Shown here: positions 1-12,404 of the stretch, piece after piece
Numbering within the stretch: position 1 is the stretch's first letter
Layout of the letters: each line of letters starts with the position of its first letter
Assembly: GCF_005239225.2 (NCBI RefSeq)
Contig: NC_133293.1
Location: 17,948,333-18,012,332 of the forward strand
DNA length: 64,000 nt
Source: Populus alba
Taxonomy: Eukaryota; Streptophyta; Magnoliopsida; Malpighiales; Salicaceae
Direction of reading: 5' to 3'
Made by a program: the position numbers and the translations under genes
Notes under the pieces: generated by a model
What the model was told of the DNA's origin: nothing
Seen by the model: the letters and a program-made list of their open reading frames with translations, nothing else
Database searches by the model: none

Positions 1-69
1 TTACATTTAGGTTGGTTGTGACTTGTGACCATTTCTAATGTACCCCACCCTTCTAATTTGTTCAAACAG

Positions 70-917
70 GTTGGAGCGCCTGCTCGTGTTGGTCTGGTTG
101 CACCAATTGATGTTGTTGTCCCTCCTGGCAACACGGGGCTTGACCCATCCCAGACCTCTTTCTTCCAGGTCTGTAATCTAAATCTCATTATGATTATGTT
201 TTTGTCGTTTTTTTTTTCAATTGGAATGGACTTTGGTGCGTATTTGTTCTATATTTTAACAGTTTATTTTTTCAGGTGCTTAATATCCCAACCAAGATTA
301 ACAAGGGTACAGTTGAAATTATCACCCCAGTTGAGTTGATCAAGAAGGGTGACAAGGTTGGCTCTTCTGAGGCGGCTCTGTTGGCAAAGCTTGGCATTAG
401 GCCATTTTCTTATGGTCTGGTTGTCTTGTCTGCTTATGACAATGGCTCTGTCTTCAGCCCTGAGGTGCTGGACCTGACAGAGGATGACCTTGTTGGGAAG
501 TTTGCTGCAGGTGTTTCAATGATCGCCTCGTTGTCTTTGGCCACCTCTTACCCAACCCTTGCTGCCGCACCACACATGTTCATCAATGCCTACAAGAATG
601 TTCTGGCAGTTGCAGTTGCAACAGAGTATTCTTATCCACAGGCAGAGAAAGTGAAAGAGTTCCTGGAGGTTTTTAATTTGTTGATTCATTGGCTGGACTG
701 TTTACCTTAAGATTTAAATTGTGTTTATGCTTTCTGTTACTGTAAAATGTGATAATGTTTCGGTTTGATGCAGGATCCTAGCAAATTTGCTGTTGCTGCT
801 GCCCCTGTTGCTGCTGCTTCTTCTGGTGGTGCCCCTGCTGCCGCAAAGGAAGAGGAGAAGAAGGAAGAGCCGGCAGAAGAGTCTGATGATGACATGGGTT
901 TTAGTCTCTTCGACTAA
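70..917 (+). CDS. RPP0: 60S acidic ribosomal protein P0, C-terminal part (5' end outside window)
   Basis: P0 anchors the P1/P2 stalk on the large ribosomal subunit and helps recruit elongation factors. Three exons are visible: 70-168, 276-668 and 774-917, all joined in phase 0 with GT-AG introns, giving about 211 residues. The family is usually near 320 residues, so roughly the first third lies left of the window. The first exon reads [20 protein letters not shown], matching the conserved P0 core. The last exon has an Ala-rich hinge, a Lys/Glu run and the diagnostic stalk tail ending [11 protein letters not shown], the conserved C-terminal peptide shared with P1 and P2. P0 is told from P1/P2 by the large globular part in exon 2. 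The reading frame is intact throughout, so this looks like a working gene. A possible AATAAA poly(A) signal lies at 1142-1147. Confidence 0.96.
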
Positions 918-1141
918 GTTTTATGTTGGTTTTTATCTGTCTAGGAATTTACCATGTATTGGTGAACATCTTTTAGCTTCTTATATCGCTGTTTTTGTTA
1001 TCCATTTCTAGGCAAGTCATGAGTTTAATGTTGGTTTTTCCGTGATTAGTATTTTACTATTTTGAATGATGTTTCTCTTGTGCGTTTTATAATGATCGTG
1101 GCAATACCAAATTTCATCCCATCCCCCTGCACTGCCCTTGT

Positions 1142-1147
1142 AATAAA
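1142..1147 (+). terminator. Possible polyadenylation signal of P0 gene
   Basis: An AATAAA hexamer lies 225 bases after the P0 stop codon in an AT-rich 3' region. This spacing is normal for a plant 3' UTR, but plant poly(A) signals are loose, so this is an inference. Confidence 0.4.
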
Positions 1148-2839
1148 GTCCGATATTAAAATAAAAGTTCATTAGGAAAACACGTTAACCCTGCTGCAAG
1201 TGTTTGTGTATTCTTCACCGGAGTTGGTGTAAGTCTGGCTTTCATTTAATTGTTGTCTTTGAATTTTCCTTTATTTTAATTAATAGTATTTTGTAAATAT
1301 AGAAAATGCTATGTTAATAATTAATAATTCAAGTTTTTGCTAATACCTTTTGCCAAGGGCTCCTCTTCAGAATAGTCATCATCCCACTCTACCATAATTG
1401 AAAGAAAAGAAGACTAAACTGATCCTAAACAATCTCAGACATTGGCCATGACATTTTGAGTTTCTCGTCATGATAGCATCTCATATATATATATAAGAAA
1501 AAATGCTAAAACAATATTCATTTTTTACTAATTTTTTCTCCTTTGATTTTTTTAAAAATTTATATTTTTTTTTGTTTGTTTTTTCTTCGTAAGAATTCAT
1601 TCGAGTCAAAATTTAATTTGATTATTTTTTTATAATTTTATTATTTAATATTAAATTGATTGAAAATATTTTTTTTATTTTTAAACTTATTGGTCATATC
1701 TGGTTGTTAAAATAATTATATATCAAGTACAATTGGTTTTTCTAAATAATATTTTTCCATTAAAGCGATATATATGTAAAAGCTATGTTTACATTATTTA
1801 AAAATAAATAAATTTAATAGCACCTCTCAATGGATATGCTCAGATGGCCCGCCCGTGATCCAAATCCAACATCTGGCAGCCTGTATGCAAGTCTGGAGTA
1901 CAAAGCCTCGTTTGATTTTTGGGGTGTTTGTTTATATAATTCTTTTTTATCTCTGTGCTGCTCTTTCAACTGTAAATGGCAAAGTAAATTATAAATTATT
2001 CTTTCAAGTTGTGTGAATTGAATTAAATAAATCATCTAGATTAAAAAATTAATTAATTAGTTTTCTGATCATTGTTCATCATACTTAATTCAATATTACT
2101 TTCTTCTAAAAATTGTCTTCTTCTCTCATCAAATTTTTCATATTATCGATTTTTTATATTTTTTTCTCTTTAAATAAAAAATATATATATTGGAAAAGAA
2201 CATAAATGAGTCGAAGTTATGAATGGATTTGAAAATATAAGGACTAGTTAATTAATTGTTAAAACTAAAGATTTTATTTAATTTGTTTTGCAGAACTAAG
2301 ACTAGTTTATTATTTTTTTCATTACAATGTTCCAATATTTTTGGAACAAAAACGATATAATTTTTAACTTGTTGCAATTGGAGCTGATTGCGTGATTCAT
2401 GTTGATCTGGGCAGAGGAGACTTCTTGGAAACATCGCACTTGAAAAAGAAAAAAAACCTAAGCTCTTGTAAATTACTTTGAATTTGTTTTGTAAAGAGAA
2501 ATATTTCGTACATGTATTTGTTTTTCATTGATGTTAAAAAACTTTAGATAAAATATGGGTGTGCTGGCTTCGATTTAGATTTTGTTTGACTTGGGTTGTT
2601 TTTAAAAAATTAATTTTTCATGAAAACTAAGAACACTTTTATATTTAAGTTAATAAATATAAAAGAATATAATAATATATTAAAAGAAAAAAAAAAGTTA
2701 CATCGAGTGTGTATTGGATGTAGCCTGTGCATGTGTTGGCTATAAATTATAATGTCTCTAGCTTTGAATGCTTTAGGTTTTATGTAGCTTTGTGGCATGG
2801 TATAACATTTGTTTTTTATTATTGTTATAAATATAAATA

Positions 2840-2965
2840 TTTGAATTAGTTTGTGCACACACGTTGATTAATTTTGTAGATCCTAAAGTTAACGATCATG
2901 TAAACTTTTAATAATTTTGAGATTTATAAAACTCAAAATAGTAATTATTAGAGCATGTTTAACAT
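2840..2965 (-). repeat. Degenerate SINE-like fragment
   Basis: The stretch containing CCTAAAGTTAACGATCATG is a diverged version of the core seen in the better copy at 47259-47464 (GGAGTTAACGACCATGTAAG). It most resembles the copy at 45457-45630, sharing the later GAGATTT segment. The box-B part cannot be seen, so it is an old or partial copy. Confidence 0.45.
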
Positions 2966-5536
2966 TTTTGTATACCTAACTAGCTAATGGTTTGATTTTC
3001 TATGATTATTTTTATGTGGTCGAAGGATAGGGTTTGAATTTTGCCCGATGATAATTGGGTGTATTTATACACCTAGATCTTGACTTTTCTTCATGAAAAA
3101 AAAGATATTTTATTGATGGATAAATTGATATCTTACCATTAATTAACCATGATATATTGTTAATCATTGTGTCATGTTAGCAGAGGTATTGATGATGAAT
3201 ACCATTATTGGTTTAGAAAATGATTTAAATGCATAGAAAAAATTGGTTCCGGATGAAAAGAAATTACATGCATAAAAAGTTTGAGTGTGGCTTCTGGAAA
3301 CTAAAAAATATAAGTAAAAAAATGTGCCAAAACAAGATCGGATCGAATGGGAATAGTCTCGATATTGAGCTTAAATTCCAGCTATTTAACTTGATTTAAA
3401 ATGACTTTAAAAATATTTTTAAAAAAATTAAAAGTACAAAAAATTAAAATTTTTTAAATGAAAACTCAATGTAAAACACCCTGAGTCATTTCACTTTCAA
3501 AAAACTGTCCTTGCACTATTTGTCCTTTATCTTATCAATCACGTTTGCTCTTTCTTTTAAGTGAATTTTCTTTCAACAGGCAGTTTCTTAGAATCATGTC
3601 CTCGGCCAAGGAAATCGCGTTTGGATTTATTAATTAAGAAGGGTAACAATCCTCTAGTTGGATCTGCACTTTAAGAGCCAAGTTGTCTTTTGGATATTCA
3701 ACTGTGAAAAGAAAATGAAAGGACAATAAAAGAAAGTGTCATCGGAGACAGATTTTATCCATTGATTCATTCCATTATATGTGTGCTAGCTAGTCCTGCT
3801 CTCGTCGAGAAAAGCGATAACGCTTCAGAGATAGCGATGATCACTAAGGCCCTAGCTAGACTCCTTAATTTACCTGCAAAGGATTTCTACATCATTGCAA
3901 ATGTGTGCATGATATGATCTTGCTCCTGTAAGAGATAAGTTAGTTCTTGATGGTTCCCATCAGAACGTGTAGTGCGTGGTTCAGTTGTTGAGATGTTGGC
4001 GTGCTCATGGAGCTCATTATTCATCTTATGGTTGAAAAATAAGTGTTAGTATCTGTCAATCAATCCATTTCTTGCCATGTCGAAGCTGGACTCTGGCTAG
4101 TCTAATGGTCACAATCCCACGAGCAGGAGCATGGCTAAGATCAAATCGCAAGCCTAACCAAATTGATTTTCATGGATTTTCATTGTTCACATGGATAGAT
4201 ATGGTGCCAAAGACGGGATCTTTTTTGGTTTGTCGGGTATCTCCAATTCTTGATGTCCATTTTCTAATGGGTTCTCTGACTATTAGGGGATTTTTTCCAT
4301 CTCTTTCAAATCTTCAATGACACAACTTCCACATTTGAAGAGGGTTTGGACTGCTACTTCCCTAACTTAGAGATCAGATCAGTGTCCAGGCCAGTTGGGC
4401 TGCTGTGAATAATTGAAGTATTTATTTAACCAATGACTAAAGGACCTGGTGCAGACTCTGTTTCCTCTCACTTTTACGATTTAGATTGATGCAGCTTGCA
4501 GATTTTTTCTTTTTCAGAGAATCTATACTACCTGTTTATTTGGCAAGGTATAAGTAACTCGGTTATTTGTCTTCGCAGCACACTGTGTTCGTCAAAACAA
4601 GTGGCTAGTGTCTGACAGTTGGGACACATCGCCTGTTCGATCTATGCTTGAATTCCATCAAAAAATTTGAGGATCGTCAGCTATACAGCCATTTTCATGT
4701 AGGGCCGTGCTTTTATATCCTCCGGACAATAAACGTTCAGGTATTGGGACTTGGGAGCGAGAAAAATGAGAACATTTCATTAAAATAAGAAACGAATCAG
4801 AGGCGATACACATCTTGTAATGAAGGGAGGGAGGGGGTTACGCCCGAGTGCGGTCTCGAGTCTCGACATGAATATCCTGTCCCGAGATCTTGTTTCCCGT
4901 GTAACCTTAATCTTTGAAGTAAGTAATGGCCGCAACAGTTGATTGTAATGTATATCCACAGCAGGATCATGTAACAAAGGCAGGCTTTAGCTTCTTTATT
5001 TGTTTGTCCAGGACACTTTTGCTGCGTGATTATTAAAGTGATTAATTTACGAAAACAGACGATACCACCTTTCCTTTCTTATTTTATATATTTTGTATTT
5101 CAATTTGGTTGTGAGATAATATGAGAGATATGGATTTGGATGAGGATGGTTCGAGGAGTCACAAGACAAGAAACGGTCAACGAAAATACCGAGTATAATT
5201 TCAAGGTATGGTCGGACAAGAAAATAATATACACAAGAAGAACTTGAGAAGCAAGGGAAAGAATATTTGCCATTCTTCAATTGGTTTTTGGAGAGATCAT
5301 TTCGTGGACGGGTGGTTTATATTTGACAAGCCAATAAATTATCTTTTATTTAGTATTTATTTCGACAAAATTGAGATCTCCCGCTTCTTCGTGCTTCATA
5401 CAGATCAAATTATCGAACAAGAACAGGGTGCTCACGGAATAACTGTTGAAAAAGTTGACATGATCATGAGCTGTATGTACCTGGGTTGGAGTTCTGATTG
5501 ATTACTTGAGCCCACACGCACTTTATTTCTCTATTC

Positions 5537-5541
<5 letters not shown>

Positions 5542-5573
<32 letters not shown>
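5542..5573. repeat. (AT)n microsatellite
   Basis: A pure alternating AT run of about 32 bases with no nearby recognised gene. Confidence 0.95.
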
Positions 5574-5575
<2 letters not shown>

Positions 5576-6165
5576 ATGCCAATAACGTTACTTATCTTGA
5601 TTCAATTGGGATTTGAGTGTACGGCTTCTTTGAACTAGTGTGAAATTATTCCACTAGCCGGATGCTCGAAATAATCTCCATTCAGCGGGCGAAATGGGTC
5701 ACTACTCTACTCGTGCCACGTCTGCAACGTTTTCTAAGCGGCACTTTCGAAATTGTAAGATTCCTCAACCTTTCCTTTATTCTTATCTGGCGCTGGATAA
5801 GAGAAGATAAAAAAATGAACAGCAAGAAGTTAAAAGAAAAAGGAAAAAGAAAAGGAACAACTTGATAGATCAACCATAGCCCCGAATCATGCTTTCTTGC
5901 TAGGAAACCTGGGTGTTAGCTCACCGTTGACTGCCTTCGATGTCAAAGAAAAAAAACATACCCATGATCAGAAAATAATAAAATAAACAAAGCTCAACAA
6001 CCTTTTTAGGAAAAAATATAATATATATATATATGTTAAATATTTTATTTTATTTTCCTTTGCTTTACATAATTGCATATTCCGCAGCCCATAAACATCA
6101 TTCTACCTCATCTCTAGCTAGACGTGGAAGACAGTGATATCCTTCACGGTTCCATCTGTAAAGGC

Positions 6166-6405
6166 CACGTGTCGGGAAGCCAACTGCCCTGCCTTCGCCG
6201 CTAATGTGACCCGATTTGTCCACATATATCCGACAGGTAGGGATTAGAAAACGGTGGGGGGTGCACGTGATTACCGTGCCACGTGTTGGGCTTTGGGTTC
6301 ACATTCAAGTGCTTGCCCCGTGGTTAGTTGGCATTCAAAAGCGGTGCCGAGTTGGAAGCCACCATGCCGAGTCTGATTTGCACCGGCAATCGTGTTTGAC
6401 ACGTG
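6166..6405. promoter_or_regulatory. Cluster of four CACGTG G-boxes
   Basis: CACGTG occurs at 6166-6171, 6264-6269, 6280-6285 and 6400-6405, four times in 240 bases. The flanks include the ABRE-like forms CCACGTGTC and ACACGTGTAA. G-boxes bind bZIP and bHLH factors, and clustered copies typically mark ABA- or light-responsive promoters. No gene is recognised close by on either strand, so the target is unknown. Confidence 0.5.
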
Positions 6406-6646
6406 TAATAAGGCACTAAATTTCCCTTTTTTTTTAAGAACGCGGTGACTGGATCCAATTAAGAATGTTTAAAAGAGAAATCAAAATCCAATTAAACAAA
6501 GGTGCCTAATCAAATTAGTGCTTAGGAGACTTGTCAAACACTGGTTAAATTACTGCTCATGATTTGAACCAAAAATAATATGATCAATGGTTTTTCTATT
6601 TTTTATACCTTAAGAAGGTTTGCTGTAAAATATCTTTAAAATGATG

Positions 6647-6671
6647 ATATATATATATATATATATATATA
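6647..6671. repeat. (AT)n microsatellite
   Basis: Alternating AT run of about 25 bases inside the spacer. Confidence 0.9.
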
Positions 6672-8534
6672 ATAAAAAAAGAGTTGACGAAGGCCCAGTT
6701 TAAACGCAGACAAAAAGGATTTAGCTACGTGTCTGGTTTAGTTACTCTTCCGCGTCCTGTTAGCTACTTGGAGTTGCTGGTCTCGTTCAACCACCTTGAT
6801 TGCTCTAGCTACTTGTGTCAAGTCCAATCTTTAATGCTGGAGTAATGTTATTTAAAAAAAAAAAAAAAAAAGAAGAAAAAAGAGTCACTTCTACTTGCTA
6901 GATTTGTCGTTACTGAGACACTTGTAGCATACTAGATTATAGGGGTGGCTAAAAAAAAAGTTGAAAAACATTAGAGCAACAGGGAAATTATGTTAACTTT
7001 AAAACCTTTTATTTAATTCTTCAAGTTTAAAATCAAGCTGTCGATTCAATTAACTTAATTTAAAAATACAAAAAATAATTTAATTTTTAAAAAATTAATA
7101 TATTTTTAAAAAATTAATATATTTTTATTAAATATTAAAAAGATAGCACGAATCACTCAAGTTTCACAACTTAATCTATTATATCCGCGATTCAAGTTAT
7201 AAAATTTATAAATTTAAATATATATTTTTAATTATTTATTATTTAATTATAAAATAATAAAATTAGATATTTGTAAAAATAAACATAAATCAAATATTAA
7301 AATGTTTGTTTGAGATTATAATAATTTTATAAAAAAAAAATTAGAAAGATAAATTTAAAATTAATTGAATGATAAAGAATGAGATTGGAAAAATAATGGT
7401 TAAAATTTTTTTAAAAAAAAAGAGATGAAAAATACTCAACTATTTTCAGATGTAGCAAGTGAATCTCACATACAACTCAGACAAGAAAAAATGCCGGCAT
7501 GTATTTTAATACTTTAACAGTCGTGTTTAATTTATCTCTATATAACTAATCCCATTTACTGTCTTTAAAAAGTTGTTGCATCTTCAATATATCATTTTGA
7601 CTGGTTTTTACCTTCAAAACTAATAAAAATACACCACATAATTTGTATATGATGAAGTTCATATATGTTTATAAAATCTTTGACTGAAAAATAATAAAAA
7701 GCCAATTTTACCCCAGAGCTTGCTAGGGAATAACCTGCACGCGAAATTAGATTAAATCTCAGTTTATTAATCTCGCAGTGAGAGATGTTTTAAGTATATA
7801 AAATCTGAACATAATCGTGAGGAAGCCATGTGATGTATTTTTATTAATTTTAATTTTTGATGGCGAGAAATTGACGAGAAAATATATTGAAGATACAGTA
7901 ACTTTTTAAGAATTAGCCGGATGCAATCAAATATATAAGGGGTAGATTGGGTGCAATCCTTGAAATATAAGAACACGTGAAGCTATTTTCTCTACTCGAG
8001 CAACGAGGTCCTGAAGTGTCTATATAGTCAAGGATGCACTGTTCTGGTCAATCTAAAAAATTAAATCGAACCGAATCCAAGATATTGATTTAGTTTGAAT
8101 TTAAAATAAGTTTGGGTGTAAAAAGCTAAACTCGAAATTGGTTTCTTTTAGTTTGATTTTTTATTTTTGATTTTTTTCTCCTTGGATCCACCAAAAACCG
8201 ATATATTGTACATGTTTTTTTAAAAAACACTTAAGATTAATTGGACTTGAGCATTTATCCTCTCGATCTAACTAGACCAGTGTAATTAAACCTGGTTTGG
8301 CCAGTAGTTCAACTCAATGATCTATTATTACGTACCTAGCCTGAGTTAATTTTTTTTTGTCAAATCAGGTTGAGAGTTAATTAATTAAAAAAATAGTAGT
8401 TGTCCCGGTTAAAACTAAGGTGAGATGTAATTTGTTTTTAAAAAATAAAAAACAGTTATATTTTAGATTTACTTGTTGAAGTAGCAACTTTTTAAATCAA
8501 GTTATAAACATGGATAGGGTGGTTTCTTTTATAT

Positions 8535-9217
8535 AAAGTGTTTTTTCTGAAAAGTGAATTATTATTTTATATTTGGTAATATTATAAAAAATTAGTTGGA
8601 AAATATTTTTTAATAGTTGGTTATGTTATGAAAAATAAAATAAAAAATAGCTTATTAATGTTTTAATTTTTTTTTCAAGTTTATCAAAATAACGAGGAAC
8701 ATATCTTATAACTTAAAAATTTAAATCAAAATAAAATTAAAAAAAAATCTAATTTCATAAATTATCTCAAATAAAATAAATAATAATCAAAATAATGGAG
8801 ATCAAATCTAACAAATAAAAAAATTAAAAGATGATGATATTAAAATAATAATAATTATAATTTTATAATTATTTCAAATAAAATAAGTAATATTAAAAAA
8901 ATCAAGGACTAAATTTGATAGATAAAAAAAAATAATTAAAAAAATAATAAGAGAAAAACAAATAACAACCATAAAAATAAGGACCAAAGTTAATATAAAA
9001 AATCAAATTTTAAGGGATGAAATTTTTAAAAAAAATCAAAATATATATATATATATATTAATCAAAAGTTTGAGGACCAAATTTGATATAATCAATAAAT
9101 AATATGATATTTCTAAATTTTTTATTTTCGTTAGCTAATTTTACTAATGATAAATAAACACAAGAAAATTTAAAAAATAATTTTCAAGAAACCACTTTTC
9201 AGGCAAACAAACGCTCT
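8535..9217. mobile_element. Possible non-autonomous inverted-repeat element (MITE-like)
   Basis: The left end contains TTTTTTCTGAAAAGTG. The right end, read on the minus strand, contains TTTGTTTGCCTGAAAAGTGG. The shared CTGAAAAGTG lies about 640 bases apart in opposite orientation, with further partial matching outward. The interior is very AT-rich and holds several degenerate copies of a motif like GGACCAAATTTGATA. No clear target-site duplication was found, so the superfamily is not assigned. Confidence 0.4.
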
Positions 9218-9489
9218 CTAAGTTTTAATAAGTACTTGATGTTATAATACAGGTTGTTTTATAAAAGTACCTTTTACTTATAAATATATTAAAGTATATG
9301 TTTTTAATGCTAGCATATCAAAATCATACCAAGACTAAAAAAAATTAATTTAATATTTTTTTGAAACTATTATATTTTAAAAATACACAAAAACAATGCT
9401 ACTAAACAGACTACCAAGCATGCGCTTATATATTAGAATAAAACAGCACTCAACCACTCACCCACTCCAATGCCATTTCTGCCCGCGTT

Positions 9490-10075
9490 CCATTAAAATT
9501 AATTTCTTTTGCTATTTTTTTTTTTATACATCATTTTAATATATTAATTTAAAAATAATTTTTAAAATATATAAAAAATCATTTTAATATATTTTAATAT
9601 AAAAAATATTTTAAAAAAATAATTATAATCATACCCTGCCAAACTAATCACTAGGTGGTCAGCACTGTACTGCAGCACCTTTTTAGTCAGCAGGGACAGC
9701 GTTTTACCTTATCTTTTTCGCATTTTCCATTTTTGGTTGCTGATGAGTCTCATATCATATATCTAAAACCCAAGTTTTCGGGAAAAAACCAGAAATGCAA
9801 GTAGTTTCGATTTAGATAACCGAGTCCAAACCCGAATTTAACATTCTCAGTATTGCTCCTAATTTTACGCGTTTGATTTACTCGAACAGCCAGAGACAAT
9901 TAAAAAACTGGAAATGTAGAATAATCTATATTTAAAAAAAAATTAATTTTTTTTTTATATTTTGAATTGTTTTGATTAACTGATTTTAAAAATAAATTTT
10001 TTAAAATAAAAATATTATTTTAATATATTTTAAAATAAAAAATAGTTTAAAAAATAATCATAATTATCTTCTCAA
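9490..10075. repeat. Two copies of a dispersed AT-rich MITE-like repeat
   Basis: Two AT-rich blocks (about 9490-9650 and 9900-10075) share strings such as TTTAATATATT and TTTAAAAATAATTTTTAAAA. Closely similar blocks recur across the window near 25935-26095, 31810-32000, 34480-34670, 38330-38765, 41390-41910, 46030-46210 and 49330-49510. They look like old copies of a small inverted-repeat element with poly-A/T arms. Boundaries are approximate. Confidence 0.5.
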
Positions 10076-10791
10076 ACAGACCTTATATCTAAGGGGTAAC
10101 CACGTGGTAAATAAAGGGGTTATGGCACCCCCATTACGTGACAGTTTTCATTCCAATCCTAAAAGTCTTCGAATTTGCAAGTCAACGTGCAAATTTACTA
10201 ATCTACCCTCCAACCCCAAAATATATTAGTATTTATATAATTGTTTTTTACATACCCCCCACTATGCTCCATACCGCAGAGAAAAATAATAATCATATTA
10301 ACATCCTATTTCGAAGTCCTAATTCTACCCCACACGAAATCCCTTGAAATCCTTTTTTCTTTTCCTTCACCGGATATTAAGATTGGATTTTAATGTAGTC
10401 ACCTGAAAGGGATTTCTTGAGCATATTTCTCCCGCTATACCAGTATTTTAATTTAAACAACGCAAAGAATGAAAAAACAAACACCAAACGAGGGCATATT
10501 TCTTCTCTCCCATTCGAGCTACGTGATTTCGTGATTGGCTCGTAATCTGGACAAGGATATGTAGACGATAAAAGATTCAGTCCTCCCTTGGATACTGAAA
10601 CGACGACGCGCACAATTACTTCATTTAACTCCGAATGAAAAATATGTTCCGTGACAGAGAAAAAAAAATGGCTCCATGTTATCCATGTCTAAAATGATTT
10701 GAATGGACCCAAGATGCCCTGGAGTAGTAGAGCTGGACGCCAGATCGGGAGCCGCGTTTACTTTGAAATTTCTTGGTCCTGCTGTAATCCT

Positions 10792-11005
10792 TTGACCATT
10801 TGCTACACCCTGTAAGTGATAATAGGGCAGGCTGTGCAGTCATTTCCTCTGAAACCACGTACTGATTCTTAGGAAACAGACAGTGGCTCTACTGCGATTA
10901 TAGATTTTAAAAGGGTCAAAAAACACTTGATGTCTGCCTGGTAACGGTTTCTATTTGAAGTTGAACAGTAATCTTGACCGGTGGAAAATTAAGGTCAGTG
11001 GTCAA
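10792..11005. promoter_or_regulatory. W-box cluster upstream of the HSPRO gene
   Basis: TTGACC or its complement GGTCAA occurs at 10792-10797, 10914-10919, 10974-10979 and 11000-11005, four copies in 214 bases. A fifth is at 11975-11980. W-boxes are binding sites of WRKY factors in defence genes. The cluster sits about 1.4 kb upstream of the HSPRO start, a family known for stress and pathogen responses, so a role in its induction is plausible but inferred. Confidence 0.5.
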
Positions 11006-12280
11006 AACGGTGGCTGCAGCCTGCAGGGTAGGGAGCATACCGTAATTTCGTGGTTGGTAATCAGGAAGAGATTTTTGTTTTAATGAGAGCAGGAGGTTCC
11101 TGTCGCTCGCCCTCCTTAGATGTTAAACTCGTGGATTATATTCAACTGCTGAAAAAAACGAAAATGCTGTCCTGTGTTTGTACTTCCTCGATTTTCCTTC
11201 AATTTTCCATCCATCAATTTTCTCTAGGTTTAATATAGTAAAGAAAAAGAAAAGAAATTCATTTGTTATCGCGATTTAACCAACTTTATATTTCTCAGAT
11301 TTAAATGTGCATTTCCAATATTACAGTCAAAAGGTAGAATGTGAAAACATCTGAAGTATTTGTTTGAAAACAAGAACGTAGGATGCCTTTGTTTTTCCAA
11401 ACAGGACCTAAAATCAAGCATGCAATAAAAAAATTAAATATTGACTCTTTGATATTTACATTGTTTTTAGGATTGTGTTTAACCATGTTTTAAAAGTGTA
11501 TTTTAATATGAAGAATCATTAAATTAATTGTTTTTTTGTGTTTTTTTAATAATTTTGATATGCTAATATTAAAAAAAAATCAATAAATTCTCAAGAAAAA
11601 ACACTTTTCACTGCTATATCAAACCCCCACTTATTGCTTTGCTTAAAACCAAACACGTCCTTGAACAAACAAGTACCCCGCACTCGAAATGTTTACAAAA
11701 CTTATACCGCACTTTTCTTTAATCACAAACTGGTCTGAATTCAATAACATGTGAATACGAGAAGAGTGTATTTAAGAGTGCCGTATAATTGTTCCTTCTA
11801 AATGAGCATTTTTATTCATATAGAACTTCAAAATTTAAAGCAGGGGGAGTCAAATCAAGTGATCACCTGGGCAGCACGTGATTGGAGGTACAGACTAGGG
11901 GGAAAATAAGGCTCGCATTAGAAGATCAGAATCAAAGGCGGATTTAATTGAACAAAATAGCCAGCGAAGACCAAGGTCAAACATTGGAACCGTTCCCCTG
12001 CCTACCTCTTTTTGCTAGAATAATCCAAGAAAACGCAGTTTCCTTCTTGAATGCCTTGCCCACCCGATGCACCTTCCACGTTAGGTCCTTGTGGATAAGC
12101 TTTACGTCCTTTCTCTTTCTCTTTGTCTTTCGAATTTTTCCTTCTCCATTTTTTTTTTTAAAAATCCAATCAAACAATTAAAATTCAATCTCCACGATTT
12201 TCAAAAACTCAAATTCCCAACCTCCCTTTTACTTTCAAGACGCCTTAATCCCTCCAAGCTCCAACAGGCGGACTCCCCTC

Positions 12281-12297
12281 TCTCTATATATATATAC
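12281..12297 (+). promoter_or_regulatory. TATA-like box of the HSPRO gene
   Basis: The run TCTATATATATATAC lies about 110 bases upstream of the ATG at 12405 and after a CT-rich stretch. Spacing fits a plant core promoter followed by a short 5' UTR. Confidence 0.45.
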
Positions 12298-12404
12298 ACA
12301 ACCCCGTCACTTTTCTCACCGCCCAAACAAAACTCGAAAGGCTAAAAAAACACACAACGAATCCCGTTTAATTTCGATTTCCATTTCTTCCAAAGCAAAA
12401 AAAA

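Larger units (their letters stand above)
918..12404. other. Long AT-rich intergenic region between P0 and the HSPRO gene
   Basis: No convincing protein gene was found in about 11.5 kb. It holds the 3' UTR of P0, AT-rich MITE-like repeats, an old SINE-like piece near 2840-2965, microsatellites at 5542-5573 and 6647-6671, a G-box cluster at 6166-6405 and a W-box cluster at 10792-11005. The open frames present are short, lack recognisable domains and look like chance. The stretch 3540-5900 has a less AT-rich, single-copy look than its surroundings but matches nothing I recognise. Confidence 0.6.

Noticed and set aside
787..1011. Leu/Arg-rich open frame overlapping the last P0 exon
   Set aside because: It is an alternate frame of the P0 Ala/Lys/Glu-rich tail. 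The real frame gives the conserved stalk peptide.
1814..2035. Minus-strand short frame
   Set aside because: No domain, no splice context and no family resemblance; probably chance in AT-rich DNA.
4072..4320. Plus-strand 82-residue frame
   Set aside because: No recognisable domain or signal, and the context is unclear. Kept only as part of the unexplained stretch.
5208..5501. 97-residue frame considered as an organelle-derived gene
   Set aside because: Some aromatic-rich wording recalls organelle proteins, but I could not match any real one.
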